Of a DNA stretch of 64,000 nucleotides, positions 50,507 through 60,612 are shown piece by piece (positions within the stretch are counted from its first letter, which is position 1; each line of letters opens with the position of its first letter). The stretch lies in the NCBI RefSeq assembly GCF_023168405.1, contig NZ_AP025285.1:496001-560000 (forward strand), written 5' to 3'. A program made the position numbers and the translations under genes. The DNA comes from Leptogranulimonas caecicola. Its GTDB lineage: Bacteria; Actinomycetota; Coriobacteriia; Coriobacteriales; Atopobiaceae. A model generated the notes under the pieces. The model was given only the letters and a program-made list of their open reading frames with translations, was not told the DNA's origin and did not search any database.

Positions 50507-51133
50507 ATGTCCAACATCGAAATCAAGAACGCAGAGGGGCAGGCGGTTCGCACGGCCGAGCTCGACTCTCGCGTCTTTGGCATTGAGCCAAATATCCCGG
50601 TGATGCACCTGGTCGTGAAGAACTACCTCTCTTCGCTGCGTCAAGGCACCCACGACACCAAAGGCCGTTCTGAGGTCTCCGGTGGCGGCAAGAAGCCCTG
50701 GCGTCAGAAGGGCACCGGTCGTGCCCGCCAGGGTTCCATTCGTGCCACCCAGTGGGTAGGCGGCGGCGTGCCCTTTGGCCCCACCCCTCGCACTCACAAC
50801 AAGCGCACCAACAACAAAGAGGCCAAGCTGGCTATGCGTTCGGCCCTCTCCGCCAAGCTGGCCGACGGCGAGCTCCTTGTGGTAGACGAGATGGCTTTCG
50901 ACAAGCCTTGCACCAGGCAGGCTAAGGCCTTGCTGGCTGCTCTGGGCGTTGCCGACAAGCGCGTCACTGTGGTACTCCCCAATGACGCCGTGGAAGCCTT
51001 CCTGTCCTTCCGCAACCTTCCCAAGGTACGTGTCATTGGCGTGCGCGAGGCTAACACCCACAATCTCGTTGACAACGCTGCCCTGGTCATGCCTGAGGCC
51101 GTTGTTACGACCCTTGAGGAGGCGCTCGTCTAA
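50507..51133 (+). CDS. rplD: 50S ribosomal protein L4
   Basis: Lines the exit tunnel; in E. coli it also represses the S10 operon. The 208-residue protein starts MSNIEIKNAEGQ after AAGGAGTGAAG and has the tunnel loop KKPWRQKGTGRARQGSIRA. Its TAA overlaps the rplW ATG by one base. Confidence 0.96.
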   Translation: MSNIEIKNAEGQAVRTAELDSRVFGIEPNIPVMHLVVKNYLSSLRQGTHDTKGRSEVSGGGKKPWRQKGTGRARQGSIRATQWVGGGVPFGPTPRTHNKRTNNKEAKLAMRSALSAKLADGELLVVDEMAFDKPCTRQAKALLAALGVADKRVTVVLPNDAVEAFLSFRNLPKVRVIGVREANTHNLVDNAALVMPEAVVTTLEEALV

Positions 51134-51429
51134 TGAACTCCGTCTACAACGTCATCATTCGCCCTGTCGTGTCTGAGCGCACCTTCGATCAGATGGGCGA
51201 GAACAAATACACCTTCGAGGTGGCCCCCCAGGCCCCCAAGGAGGAAATCGCTCAGGCTGTCGAGAAGATCTTTGACGTCAAGGTCACCAAGGTGAACACC
51301 GCCTGGGTCAAGCCTAAGACCAAGCGCGTGCGCTATGTCGCTGGCAAGACTCGTCGCTGGAAGAAGGCCATCGTCACGCTGGCCGAGGGCGACTCCATTG
51401 AGATCTTCGGCCAATCGGTCGCTGAGTAA
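51133..51429 (+). CDS. rplW: 50S ribosomal protein L23
   Basis: Tunnel-exit docking site for SRP and trigger factor. The 98-residue protein starts MNSVYNVIIRPVVSERTFDQ and has KYTFEVAPQAPKEEIAQAVE. Translation is coupled to rplD through the TAATG overlap. Confidence 0.96.
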   Translation: MNSVYNVIIRPVVSERTFDQMGENKYTFEVAPQAPKEEIAQAVEKIFDVKVTKVNTAWVKPKTKRVRYVAGKTRRWKKAIVTLAEGDSIEIFGQSVAE

Positions 51430-51473
51430 CCACCGTCAATGCCAGGCTCTGCAACCACTGAGGGCCTGCCTTT

Positions 51474-51504
51474 ACGGCTCTGCTATGGATACGCGCGGAG
51501 CCGT
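51474..51504. other. Hairpin between rplW and rplB with a near-copy of the GGATACGC box
   Basis: ACGGCTC pairs with GAGCCGT across a 17-base loop that contains TGGATACGCGCGG, an 11 of 13 match to GGGATACGCCCGG. The gap of 167 bases is long for this operon. No T run follows. Confidence 0.4.
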
Positions 51505-51596
51505 GGTAATCCGGCGTCACAGGTGTTTGGGCTTATCGGTAGCCCTCTTCCCTTAGAAGCCTGTGGCCATCGGAACATACGAAAGGGAATCTAACT

Positions 51597-52430
51597 ATGG
51601 GAATCAAGCACCTCAAGCCGACGAGCCCCGGCAGGCGTTTCCAGACGATCTCGGATTTCTCTGAGGTCACCTGCACCACGCCCGAGAAGTCCCTTCTCGA
51701 GCCGCTGCCCGTCAAGGCCGGTCGCAACAACACCGGTCGCATCACCACCCGCCATCAGGGCGGCCGTGTGAAGCGCAAGTTCCGCAAAATTGACTTCAAG
51801 CGCAACAAGGACGGCGTACCTGCCAAGGTTGCCACCATCGAGTATGACCCCAACCGCTCTGCTCGCATCGCCCTGCTCCACTATGCAGACGGCGCCAAGG
51901 CCTACATTCTGGCCCCTCGCGGCCTTAAGGTTGGCGACACCGTACTGAGCGGCCCCGATGCCGACATCAAGCCTGGCAATGCACTGCCTCTGGCCAACAT
52001 CCCCGTGGGTACTCTTGTCCACGCCATCGAGTTCCAGCCGGGCAAAGGCGCTGCCATCGCCCGATCTGCCGGCACCTCGGTGCAGCTCATGGGCAAGGAG
52101 GGCAATTACGCCGTGCTGCGCATGCCTTCCTCCGAGATGCGTCGCGTGCTCATCACCTGTCGTGCCACTGTAGGCGAAGTGGGTAATGCCGAGCACTCCA
52201 ACATCACCATCGGCAAGGCCGGCCGCAACCGCTACAAGGGCGTACGTCCCACCGTCCGTGGTACCGTCATGAACCCTGTGGACCACCCCCACGGCGGCGG
52301 CGAGGGCAAGAACCACACTTCTGGTCGTCCCTCTGTGTCCCCCTGGGGCAAGCCTTCCAAGGGCGCCAAGACCCGCGATCCCAAGAAGGGTTCGAACCGC
52401 CTCATCATCCGTCGTCGCAAGACGAAGTAG
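51597..52430 (+). CDS. rplB: 50S ribosomal protein L2
   Basis: Binds the peptidyl-transferase region. The 277-residue protein starts [15 protein letters not shown] and has [20 protein letters not shown] and the C-terminal [13 protein letters not shown] with the conserved His. Start ATG after GAAAGGGAATCTAACT. Confidence 0.98.
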   Translation: MGIKHLKPTSPGRRFQTISDFSEVTCTTPEKSLLEPLPVKAGRNNTGRITTRHQGGRVKRKFRKIDFKRNKDGVPAKVATIEYDPNRSARIALLHYADGAKAYILAPRGLKVGDTVLSGPDADIKPGNALPLANIPVGTLVHAIEFQPGKGAAIARSAGTSVQLMGKEGNYAVLRMPSSEMRRVLITCRATVGEVGNAEHSNITIGKAGRNRYKGVRPTVRGTVMNPVDHPHGGGEGKNHTSGRPSVSPWGKPSKGAKTRDPKKGSNRLIIRRRKTK

Positions 52431-52460
52431 CGCATCCGCGAGAAGTAGGAGTCATCACTT

Positions 52461-52718
52461 ATGAGCAGGAGTCTCAAGAAGGGCCCGTACGTCGAGACCC
52501 GCCTCCTCCAGCGCGTGGTCGCGCAGAACGAGGCTGGCACCAAGGAGGTCATCAAGACCTGGTCTCGTGCCTCCACCATCTTCCCCGACATGGTGGGCCA
52601 CACCATTGCCGTGCACGACGGCCGCAAGCACGTGCCCGTGTACATTACCGAGTCCATGGTCGGGCACAAGCTCGGCGAGTTCGCCCCGACCCGCACCTTC
52701 CGCGGGCACAAGGCTTAA
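52461..52718 (+). CDS. rpsS: 30S ribosomal protein S19
   Basis: Small-subunit head protein of 85 residues. It starts [19 protein letters not shown] and has [20 protein letters not shown] and [16 protein letters not shown]. It lies 30 bases after rplB, in the standard order. Confidence 0.97.
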   Translation: MSRSLKKGPYVETRLLQRVVAQNEAGTKEVIKTWSRASTIFPDMVGHTIAVHDGRKHVPVYITESMVGHKLGEFAPTRTFRGHKA

Positions 52719-52735
52719 AGAGGGGATGAACAGGC

Positions 52736-53098
52736 ATGAAGCATTCCGATAACGCGTCGCACGTTTCCGCGACCGCCAAGTACGTTCGCGTTGCCCCCCG
52801 TAAGGCACGCCTGGTCGTAGACCAGATTCGCAACAAGTCCGTGGCCCAGGCCGTGGAGATTCTTCAGTTCTCCAACCGTGCAGTAGCCGTGGACGTCGAG
52901 AAGGTCCTGCGCTCTGCTGTGGCCAACGCCTATGAGAACAAGGGTTTCCGTCCCGACGATCTCGTAATCGTTGAGAGCTATGTGGACGAGGGTCCCACCC
53001 TCAAGCGCATCCGTCCTCGCGCCAAGGGTTCGGCTTCGCGCATCAACAAGCGCACCAGCCACATTACCGTCACCGTTGCTCCTCGAAAGGAGGCGTAG
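52736..53098 (+). CDS. rplV: 50S ribosomal protein L22
   Basis: Exit-tunnel protein of 120 residues. It has [17 protein letters not shown] and the tunnel hairpin [20 protein letters not shown]. It starts 17 bases after rpsS at an ATG behind AGAGGGGATGAACAGGC. Confidence 0.96.
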   Translation: MKHSDNASHVSATAKYVRVAPRKARLVVDQIRNKSVAQAVEILQFSNRAVAVDVEKVLRSAVANAYENKGFRPDDLVIVESYVDEGPTLKRIRPRAKGSASRINKRTSHITVTVAPRKEA

Positions 53099-53105
53099 CA
53101 GATCC

Positions 53106-53812
<707 letters not shown>

Positions 53813-53813
<1 letters not shown>

Positions 53814-54238
53814 TGCTGGCTCCTAAACGCGTCCTTCACCGTAAGGTTCAGCGTGGCTCTATGAAGGGCCACGCCAAGGGTGGCACCAAGCTCAACTTTG
53901 GTTCCTGGGGCATCCGTGCCGAGGAGGCTCACTGGATCACCAACCGCCAGATTGAGGCTGCCCGTATCGCCATGACCCGTCAGATGAGGCGTGGCGGTAA
54001 GGTTTGGATCACCATCTTCCCCGACAAGCCCATTACCAAGAAGCCCGCTGAGACCCGCATGGGTTCCGGTAAGGGTAACCCCGAGGAGTGGGTGGCCGTC
54101 GTCAAGCCCGGCCGTATTATGTTTGAGATCGACGGCGTGAGCGAAGAGGTTGCCAAGGAGGCTCTGCGTCTGGCGCAGCACAAGCTTCCCATCCGCACCA
54201 AGATCGTCTCCCGCGCCGACCAGGCCGAGGAGGAGTAA
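53813..54238 (+). CDS. rplP: 50S ribosomal protein L16
   Basis: Helps form the A-site of the large subunit. The 141-residue protein starts [19 protein letters not shown] and has [16 protein letters not shown] and [19 protein letters not shown]. The ATG shares a base with the rpsC stop (TAATG). Confidence 0.97.
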
Positions 54239-54243
54239 TCCCT

Positions 54244-54453
54244 ATGAAGTCCAAAGAGATTCGCGAGCTTACTGACGAGCAGCTCGCTTCGAAGCTCGAT
54301 GAGGCCCGCGCGGAGCTCTTCAACCTCCGCTTCCAGATGGCCACGAGCCAGCTTGACAACACTGCCCGTGTGTCCAATGTCAAGCGTGACATTGCTCGTA
54401 TTCAGACCGAGATGCGCGCCCGCGAGATCGCGGCCGCCAATGCTGCAAACTAG
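54244..54453 (+). CDS. rpmC: 50S ribosomal protein L29
   Basis: Tunnel-exit protein of 69 residues. It starts [20 protein letters not shown] and has [16 protein letters not shown] and a two-helix fold. It lies 5 bases after rplP. Confidence 0.96.
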   Translation: MKSKEIRELTDEQLASKLDEARAELFNLRFQMATSQLDNTARVSNVKRDIARIQTEMRAREIAAANAAN

Positions 54454-54475
54454 ACGCGAGGGGAGAAGAAGAAAC

Positions 54476-54736
54476 ATGAGCGATTCCCGCAATTCGCGCA
54501 AGGTTCGCACCGGTGTCGTGTCGTCCATCTCCGGCGACAAGACCATCACGGTCCAGATCACCGAGCGCAAGCCGCACTCCAAGTACGGCAAGATGATCAC
54601 CGTCTCCAAGAAGCTCCACGCCCATGACGAGAACAACGAGGCTGGCCTCGGCGACACCGTCACCGTAATGGAGACTCGTCCCTTGTCCAAGACCAAGCGC
54701 TGGCGCCTCGTCGAGATCGTCGAGAAGGCCAAGTAG
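54476..54736 (+). CDS. rpsQ: 30S ribosomal protein S17
   Basis: Early 16S binder of 86 residues with an OB fold: [24 protein letters not shown]-like PHSKYGKMI and [13 protein letters not shown] start it at the ATG at 54476 behind AGGGGAGAAG; the longer frame lies inside rpmC. Confidence 0.96.
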   Translation: MSDSRNSRKVRTGVVSSISGDKTITVQITERKPHSKYGKMITVSKKLHAHDENNEAGLGDTVTVMETRPLSKTKRWRLVEIVEKAK

Positions 54737-54820
54737 CCACCCGCAATATGGCCCAGAAGACCATGTGCGTCGCACGCCAGGGCGCACCTCTGGTACTTTT
54801 AAGGCACGGAGGATAGAAAC

Positions 54821-55189
54821 ATGATTCAGCAGGAGACCATGCTCACCGTCGCCGATAACTCCGGCGCTCGTAAGGTGAAGTGCATTAAGGTCCTCGGCGG
54901 CTCCAAGCGCCGTTACGCCGGCATCGCCGACGTCATCGTTGCCGCTGTGCAGGAGGCTACTCCTGGCGGCAACGTGAAAAAAGGCGACGTAGTACGTTGC
55001 GTCGTCGTGCGCACCGTCAAGGAGAACCGTCGTAAGGACGGCAGCTACATTCGTTTCGATCAGAACGCTTGCGTTCTGATCGATAAAGACGGCAATCCCG
55101 TAGGTACTCGTATCTTTGGGCCCGTCGCCCGCGAGCTGCGCGACCACAAGTACATGAAGATCGTCTCGCTCGCACCCGAGACGCTGTAA
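54821..55189 (+). CDS. rplN: 50S ribosomal protein L14
   Basis: Inter-subunit bridge protein of 122 residues. It starts [19 protein letters not shown] and has the [14 protein letters not shown] and [13 protein letters not shown] signatures. Start ATG after CACGGAGGATAGAAAC. Confidence 0.98.
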   Translation: MIQQETMLTVADNSGARKVKCIKVLGGSKRRYAGIADVIVAAVQEATPGGNVKKGDVVRCVVVRTVKENRRKDGSYIRFDQNACVLIDKDGNPVGTRIFGPVARELRDHKYMKIVSLAPETL

Positions 55190-55204
55190 GAGGAGTGAGA
55201 CGAC

Positions 55205-55522
55205 ATGCCTAAGATGAACATCAAGAAGGGCGACCTCGTCGAGGTCCTCTCCGGCAAGGATAAGGGTGCCCGCAGCCACGTGCTGCGCGCTCTTCCCGCC
55301 GACGGCAAAGTCGTGGTTGAGGGTGTTGCGCTGGTCAAAAAGGCTCAGCGTCCCACTCAGACCAACCAGCAGGGCGGTTTTGTAAGCCAGGAGGCTGCCA
55401 TCGATGTGTCTAACGTCGCTTTGGTATGCCCTTCCTGCGACAAGGCCACTCGCGTTGGCCATGCCGTCAACGACGAGGGCAAGAAGGTCCGCGTGTGCAA
55501 GAAGTGCGGCAATCAATTCTAA
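55205..55522 (+). CDS. rplX: 50S ribosomal protein L24
   Basis: Assembly initiator of 105 residues. It has the KOW motif [20 protein letters not shown] and a C-terminal pair of CxxC motifs ([11 protein letters not shown] and CKKCGNQF) that could bind zinc. It is the last gene before an internal terminator. Confidence 0.96.
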   Translation: MPKMNIKKGDLVEVLSGKDKGARSHVLRALPADGKVVVEGVALVKKAQRPTQTNQQGGFVSQEAAIDVSNVALVCPSCDKATRVGHAVNDEGKKVRVCKKCGNQF

Positions 55523-55543
55523 GCACACACCCTTAATGTGGTT

Positions 55544-55581
55544 AAGCGCCTCGATGTTTTGGTATCGAGGCGCTTTTTCTT
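55544..55581 (+). terminator. Intrinsic terminator between rplX and rplE
   Basis: AAGCGCCTCGAT pairs exactly with ATCGAGGCGCTT around an eight-base loop, followed by TTTCTTTT. It is a strong terminator inside the normally continuous spc cluster. A 198-base gap up to rplE then presumably holds a new promoter, which I could not fix. Confidence 0.92.
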
Positions 55582-55779
55582 TTGAACGAGGCTCAGATGG
55601 CCAAAGCATGAATGCGGCTACACAAAGAGAATTTCTCGTTCTAATTACCCTTGCTATGGCCTATGATTTGGAATTGCACTGTGTCTGGCCCCACTACCTT
55701 TATGCCAATAGGTTGTGGGGGCGCGAGGATCTTGGGCTACCAAGACACCCCGCGCTGAAAAACCCCAAAGGAGTTTTAC

Positions 55780-56346
55780 ATGGCAGAAGAGAAGTATGTT
55801 CCTCGTCTCAAGACCCGCTATGAGGAAGAGGTTCGTCCCAAGCTGGTAGAGCAGTTTGGCTACACCAACCCCATGACCGTTCCTCAGATTGAGAAGATCG
55901 TAGTCAATATGGGTGTGGGCGAGGCCGCTACCGATGCTAAGGCTATAGACGCCGCTGTGGCTGACCTACGTCAGATCACTGGTCAACAGCCCATGGTAAC
56001 CCGTGCTCGTAAGTCCATCGCCACCTTCCACCTGCGTGCCGGTATGCCCATTGGCGCCAAAGTCACTCTGCGCAAGGACCGTATGTGGGACTTCCTGGAC
56101 CGCCTTATTGACATTGCCACCCCTCGTATCCGCGACTTCCGTGGTTTGCCAGTCAAGAGCTTTGACGGTCGTGGCAATTATTCACTGGGCGTCACTGAGC
56201 AAACCATCTTCCCCGAGATCGATTTTGACAAGGTCGATCACGTGCGCGGTATGGATATCACCATCGTTACTACCGCCAAGACTGATGAGGAGGGCAAAGC
56301 CCTGCTTGAGGGCTTCAACTTCCCCTTCAAGAAGAACGGCAAGTAA
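55780..56346 (+). CDS. rplE: 50S ribosomal protein L5
   Basis: Binds 5S rRNA in the central protuberance. The 188-residue protein has [33 protein letters not shown] and [15 protein letters not shown]. Start ATG after AAAGGAGTTTTAC. It restarts the cluster after the terminator. Confidence 0.97.
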   Translation: MAEEKYVPRLKTRYEEEVRPKLVEQFGYTNPMTVPQIEKIVVNMGVGEAATDAKAIDAAVADLRQITGQQPMVTRARKSIATFHLRAGMPIGAKVTLRKDRMWDFLDRLIDIATPRIRDFRGLPVKSFDGRGNYSLGVTEQTIFPEIDFDKVDHVRGMDITIVTTAKTDEEGKALLEGFNFPFKKNGK

Positions 56347-56418
56347 CTTTATAAGCGTCAACAGGTTTCAATCTTTGTTGCCCCAGAAAAGCGAGGGCTG
56401 CAATGTGAAGGAGGATTT

Positions 56419-56604
56419 GTGGCTAAGACTTCGATGATCGTCAAGTCCCAGCGCACGCCCAAGTACTCGACGCGTCTTCAGCGCCGTTGTCAGCGCTGCG
56501 GTCGTCCGCACTCGGTGTACCGCAAGTTTGGGCTGTGCCGTGTCTGCCTGCGTGAGCTGGCGAACAAGGGCGATCTCCCTGGTGTCCGCAAGGCCAGTTG
56601 GTAA
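56419..56604 (+). CDS. rpsN: 30S ribosomal protein S14, zinc type (type Z)
   Basis: A 61-residue small-subunit protein with the zinc ligands in [10 protein letters not shown] and [10 protein letters not shown]. It starts at a GTG (then [16 protein letters not shown]) behind GAAGGAGGATTT. The short zinc form is typical of Gram-positive lineages. Confidence 0.97.
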   Translation: MAKTSMIVKSQRTPKYSTRLQRRCQRCGRPHSVYRKFGLCRVCLRELANKGDLPGVRKASW

Positions 56605-56711
56605 TTTCTGCTGCCTCTAAGACCTCAAGGAGAACCCGCATTTAGGCGTCTGTGCCACGGGTGCAGACGAACCGCATGCAGGGATTTCATCTGGTACGAA
56701 GGAGAATCTCA

Positions 56712-57110
56712 ATGAACGTGAACGATCCCATCAGCGATATGCTCACACGCATTCGCAACGCCAACAGCGCAGGCAAGGCAGATGTTTCTATGCCTTCCAC
56801 CAAGGTGCTGGTTGAGGTTGCCCGCGTGTTGGCCGAGGAGGGCTACATCGAGGGCTATGTCGTAAACGACACCAAGCCTCAGAAGACCCTTGTCATTACG
56901 CTCAAGTATGGTAAGAAGCGCGCTCGTGTCATCAAGGGCATCAAACGTATTTCTAAGCCTGGTCTGCGTAAGTATTCTGCAGCCGCTGATCTGCCCCGTG
57001 TGTTGGGCGGATTGGGCACTGCCATCATTTCCACCTCTAAGGGCATGATGTGTGACCGCGATGCTCGTACCCAGGGCATCGGTGGCGAGATCATCGCCTA
57101 CGTTTGGTAA
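56712..57110 (+). CDS. rpsH: 30S ribosomal protein S8
   Basis: Central-domain 16S binder; in E. coli it also represses the spc operon. The 132-residue protein starts MNVNDPISDMLTRIRNAN and has RVIKGIKRISKPGLR and STSKGMMCDRDARTQGIGGE. The ATG at 56712 follows GAAGGAGAATCTCA; the in-frame upstream extension is rejected. Confidence 0.97.
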   Translation: MNVNDPISDMLTRIRNANSAGKADVSMPSTKVLVEVARVLAEEGYIEGYVVNDTKPQKTLVITLKYGKKRARVIKGIKRISKPGLRKYSAAADLPRVLGGLGTAIISTSKGMMCDRDARTQGIGGEIIAYVW

Positions 57111-57134
57111 CCGGCAGGACTGAAAGGAGCTACC

Positions 57135-57671
57135 GTGTCCCGTATCGGTAAAATGCCTGTCCAGATTCCAGCCGGAGTCACCGTGACAGTTGACAACAAG
57201 ACTGTGACTGTAAAAGGTCCTAAGGGCGAGCTGGTTCGTACCTTCTCTCCTCTGGTGAGCTTTGAGGTCAAGGACAACGAGGTTGTTGTCACCCCTGAGA
57301 ATGAGGAGAAGGAAGCCAACGCCCAGTGGGGTCTTTCCCGTACCCTGGTGCACAATATGGTGCTAGGCGTGTCCGAAGGCTTTGAGAAGCGTTTGCAACT
57401 GGTTGGCGTTGGTTACCGTGCCACCCTTAAAGGCCGCGACCTGGATCTTTCTCTGGGCTACTCTCATCCTGTGATTATGCCCGCCCCTGAGAACATCACC
57501 TTCGAGGTGCCTGATAACACCCATATCGTAGTGAAGGGCATTTCCAAGGAGCAGGTGGGCCAAGTGGCTGCTGAGATTCGCGCCAAGCGTCCCCCCGAGC
57601 CTTACAAGGGCAAAGGCATCCGCTATATAGATGAGCATGTCCGCCGTAAGCTCGGCAAGGCTGCTAAGTAG
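57135..57671 (+). CDS. rplF: 50S ribosomal protein L6
   Basis: Near the sarcin-ricin loop. The 178-residue protein starts at a GTG (then SRIGKMPVQIPAGVTV) behind GAAAGGAGCTACC and has the C-terminal PPEPYKGKGIRYIDEHVRRKLGK-type signature at residues 153-175. Confidence 0.97.
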   Translation: MSRIGKMPVQIPAGVTVTVDNKTVTVKGPKGELVRTFSPLVSFEVKDNEVVVTPENEEKEANAQWGLSRTLVHNMVLGVSEGFEKRLQLVGVGYRATLKGRDLDLSLGYSHPVIMPAPENITFEVPDNTHIVVKGISKEQVGQVAAEIRAKRPPEPYKGKGIRYIDEHVRRKLGKAAK

Positions 57672-57735
57672 CGATTCTGCCTCTAAAAGACCGCTACCCC
57701 GTCAGGTGGCGGCGTGAAAGAAGGAGTAAGTCCGC

Positions 57736-58104
57736 ATGAACAAGCAGAAGGCGAAGAAGCTCGGGCTCAAGCGCCGCGAGCGTCGCGTCCGTAGCAAAAT
57801 CACCGGTACCGCTGAGCGTCCCCGTCTCTCCGTGCACCGCACTAACGCAAACATCTATGCGCAGGTCATCGATGATGTCGATTCTAAGACCGTCTGCACC
57901 TGCTCTACCCTTGATCCCGAGTTCCGTGCCACCGGTAAGCTCGGTTCCAACAAGGAAGCTGCCGAGCTCGTGGGCGAGCTTATCGGCAAGCGCGCTCTGG
58001 ACAAGGGCGTTACCACCGTCACCTTCGATCGTGGCGGTCGCATCTACCATGGCCGTGTTAAGGCCCTCGCTGATGGTGCCCGCAAAGCGGGCCTGAAGTT
58101 CTAG
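57736..58104 (+). CDS. rplR: 50S ribosomal protein L18
   Basis: 5S rRNA binder of 122 residues. It starts [20 protein letters not shown] and has [18 protein letters not shown] and the closing [20 protein letters not shown]. Start ATG after AAGAAGGAGTAAGTCCGC. Confidence 0.97.
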   Translation: MNKQKAKKLGLKRRERRVRSKITGTAERPRLSVHRTNANIYAQVIDDVDSKTVCTCSTLDPEFRATGKLGSNKEAAELVGELIGKRALDKGVTTVTFDRGGRIYHGRVKALADGARKAGLKF

Positions 58105-58116
58105 GAGGTATTGCAG

Positions 58117-58638
58117 ATGGCTCGTAATCCTAAGCAGCGCGACGCCTCCGATCTTCAGGAGCGCGTTGTCTTCATTCACCGTGTGTCCAAGGTAGTTAAG
58201 GGCGGTCGTCGTTTCTCCCTGGTCGCATTGGTAGTCGTAGGCGACGGCAAGGGCAACGTGGGTCTTGGCATGGGCAAGTCCGCCGAGGTGCCTCTGGCTA
58301 TCCAGAAGGCCGTCGACGATGCCAAGAAGAATATGTTCCATGTTCCTGTGACTGACGAGGGCTCTGTGCCCCACGCCGTGACTGGCCACTTTGGCGCCGG
58401 TCGTGTACTTATTCAGCCAGCTATCGAGGGTACCGGTGTCATCTCCGGTGGCTCCGTGCGTCCTCTCTTCGAGCTGGCTGGCATCAAGAACGTTATGTCC
58501 AAGTCCCTCGGCACCGCTAACTCCATGAACGTTATCAAGGCCGCCGCAGAGGGCCTCAAGCAACTGGAAAGCCCCGAGCAAGTCGCTGATCGTCGTGGCA
58601 TCACCGTTGCCAAGATGTTCGGCACGAAGGAGGCCTAA
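58117..58638 (+). CDS. rpsE: 30S ribosomal protein S5
   Basis: Helicase-like mRNA entry protein. The 173-residue protein starts MARNPKQRDASDLQERVVF and has RRFSLVALVVVGDGKGNVGLG and the C-terminal loop GTANSMNVIKA. I use the ATG at 58117, seven bases after GGAGG; a TTG two codons upstream is less likely. Confidence 0.96.
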   Translation: MARNPKQRDASDLQERVVFIHRVSKVVKGGRRFSLVALVVVGDGKGNVGLGMGKSAEVPLAIQKAVDDAKKNMFHVPVTDEGSVPHAVTGHFGAGRVLIQPAIEGTGVISGGSVRPLFELAGIKNVMSKSLGTANSMNVIKAAAEGLKQLESPEQVADRRGITVAKMFGTKEA

Positions 58639-58640
58639 CC

Positions 58641-58826
58641 ATGGCGAACACCCTCAAGATTAAGCTCGTGAGGAGCGCCGTCACCCAGGTGAAGCAGGAC
58701 CAGACTCGCACCGCTCGTGCCCTGGGTCTCCGCCGCATTGGCGACGTTGTCGAGCAGCCTGATAACGAGAGCATCAGGGGCATGATCTTCAAGATCAAGC
58801 ACCTGGTCGAGGTGGAAGAGAACTAG
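58641..58826 (+). CDS. rpmD: 50S ribosomal protein L30
   Basis: A 61-residue large-subunit protein: LKIKLVRSAVTQVKQDQTRT, then GLRRIGDVVEQPDNESIRGM. It lies 2 bases after rpsE and 12 before rplO. Confidence 0.96.
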   Translation: MANTLKIKLVRSAVTQVKQDQTRTARALGLRRIGDVVEQPDNESIRGMIFKIKHLVEVEEN

Positions 58827-58838
58827 GAGTAAATAGCA

Positions 58839-59279
58839 ATGCAACTCAATGATCTTCGCCCCGCCGAGGGCTCCCGTAAGAATCGCAAGCGCGTGGGCCG
58901 CGGCAATTCTTCCGGTAACGGCACCACTGCCGGCCGCGGCACCAAGGGTCAGCTTTCACGCTCCGGCGGCGGCAAAGGCGCTGGGTTTGAGGGCGGCCAG
59001 AACCCTCTAGCTATGCGCCTTCCTAAGCTCCCCGGCTTCACCAATCACAATCGTATTCAGTATGCGCCTGTAAACATTGCTCGCCTTGAGGCCTGCTTCA
59101 ACGACGGCGATGTGGTAGATGGTGCCACTCTGGTTGAGAAGGGCGTCATCAAGAAGGCCACTCAACCGGTGAAGGTTCTCGGCGACGGTGAGCTGACCAA
59201 GGCCCTTACTGTCAAGGTAGACAAGGTGTCTGCCTCCGCCCAGGCCAAGATCGAGGCCGCAGGAGGAAAGGTCGACTAA
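58839..59279 (+). CDS. rplO: 50S ribosomal protein L15
   Basis: A late assembly protein of 146 residues with the glycine-rich N-terminal tail [19 protein letters not shown] and [19 protein letters not shown]. The start ATG follows AGGAGTAAATAGCA. secY begins 2 bases after its stop. Confidence 0.97.
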   Translation: MQLNDLRPAEGSRKNRKRVGRGNSSGNGTTAGRGTKGQLSRSGGGKGAGFEGGQNPLAMRLPKLPGFTNHNRIQYAPVNIARLEACFNDGDVVDGATLVEKGVIKKATQPVKVLGDGELTKALTVKVDKVSASAQAKIEAAGGKVD

Positions 59280-59281
59280 TC

Positions 59282-60571
59282 GTGCTCAAAGGTATTGCCA
59301 ACGCGTTCCATGTCAAGGAGCTCCGTGACAAGATCCTGCTGACGATCGGCATCCTCGTGATCTATCGCATCGGTGCTTATCTACCGGTGCCTGGTATTCC
59401 CTTCCAGGGCATGCTGAACCAGTTTCAGACTGCCCTGGATGACCAGAGCGCGCTCGCTCTCCTGAACTTGTTCAGCGGCGGCGCGCTCGCGCGCGTATCG
59501 GTGTTCGCTCTGGGCATCATGCCCTACATCACTGCCCAAATCATCATGCAGATGCTCCAGGCCGTGATTCCTTCTCTGGGCGAGATGGCCAAGGAGGGCG
59601 ACGCCGGTCAGCGCAAGATCACGCAGTACACCCGTTACGTCACTGTGGGCCTGGCACTGCTCAATGCCATCGGGTATCTCTTCTTATTCAAGAGCGATGC
59701 CTACGGTATCGATTTCTCTGCCATTGCTGCCCCTGCATGGCTGCTGGACACCATGGTGGTGCTCACCATGCTTGCTGGCGCCATGATCATCATGTGGCTT
59801 GGCGAGGTTATCACCCAGCGTGGTGTAGGCAACGGTATGTCTCTCATTATCTTTGCCAACATCATGAGCGGCTTGCCAACGGCCATCTTCAGCTCGGTGT
59901 CCTCTTCTGAGAACGGTGTGGTTATGACCGTGCTGGTGATCCTTGTGATCCTGGCGGTTATTCCCTTCATCATTTATATCGAGCGTGGTCAGCGTCGCAT
60001 CCCGGTGTCGTATGCAAAGCGTGTCTCCGGTCGCCGTGTGATGGGTGGTCAGTCCACCTATCTGCCTGTAAAGGTGAGCACTGCAGGCGTTATCCCCATC
60101 ATCTTTGCCTCGGCTATCCTTTACTTCCCTGCACAGATCGCTGTGTTCTTCCCCACGGTGGGATGGATGCAGGTCTTTGCCAATGCCGTATCTGCAGGTT
60201 GGCTCAACTGGGTCCTGTCTGTAGTGCTCATCGTGGTCTTCGCCTATTTCTACACCTCTATGGTGTTTAATCCTGAAGAGACTGCAGATCAGCTTCGCAA
60301 GCAGGGCGGCTATATCCCTGGCGTGCGCCCTGGTGCCACTACTGCCGCCTATATCAAGAGCGTTCTGGATCACATTACTCTGCCGGGCGCCATCTTCTTG
60401 GCCCTTATAGCAGTGGTTCCCTCGATCTTGTTCACGTTCACCTCTAATACCCTCATTCAAGCCTTCGGAGGAACATCCATCCTCATCATGGTGGGTGTTG
60501 CTCTAGACACTCTGACTCAGGTTCAGAGTCAGCTTGAGACCCATAACTACGAGGGCCTGTTCATTCGTTAA
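59282..60571 (+). CDS. secY: Preprotein translocase subunit SecY
   Basis: Channel-forming subunit of the Sec translocon. The 429-residue protein has ten membrane helices. It carries the family motifs GALARVSVFALGIMPYI, GEVITQRGVGNGMSLIIF, ERGQRRIPV and the C-terminal IPGVRPG. It starts at a GTG (then LKGIANAFHVKELR), 2 bases after rplO, with AGGAGGAAAGG ahead. Confidence 0.97.
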   Translation: MLKGIANAFHVKELRDKILLTIGILVIYRIGAYLPVPGIPFQGMLNQFQTALDDQSALALLNLFSGGALARVSVFALGIMPYITAQIIMQMLQAVIPSLGEMAKEGDAGQRKITQYTRYVTVGLALLNAIGYLFLFKSDAYGIDFSAIAAPAWLLDTMVVLTMLAGAMIIMWLGEVITQRGVGNGMSLIIFANIMSGLPTAIFSSVSSSENGVVMTVLVILVILAVIPFIIYIERGQRRIPVSYAKRVSGRRVMGGQSTYLPVKVSTAGVIPIIFASAILYFPAQIAVFFPTVGWMQVFANAVSAGWLNWVLSVVLIVVFAYFYTSMVFNPEETADQLRKQGGYIPGVRPGATTAAYIKSVLDHITLPGAIFLALIAVVPSILFTFTSNTLIQAFGGTSILIMVGVALDTLTQVQSQLETHNYEGLFIR

Positions 60572-60612
60572 TGTCCGGTGGGCTTAGGTGCCCCGAAGTG
60601 AGGAGAACTTCC

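Noticed and set aside
55404-55823. Forward frame spanning the rplX end, its terminator and the rplE start
   Set aside because: It crosses a strong terminator and overlaps two certain ribosomal genes in other frames.
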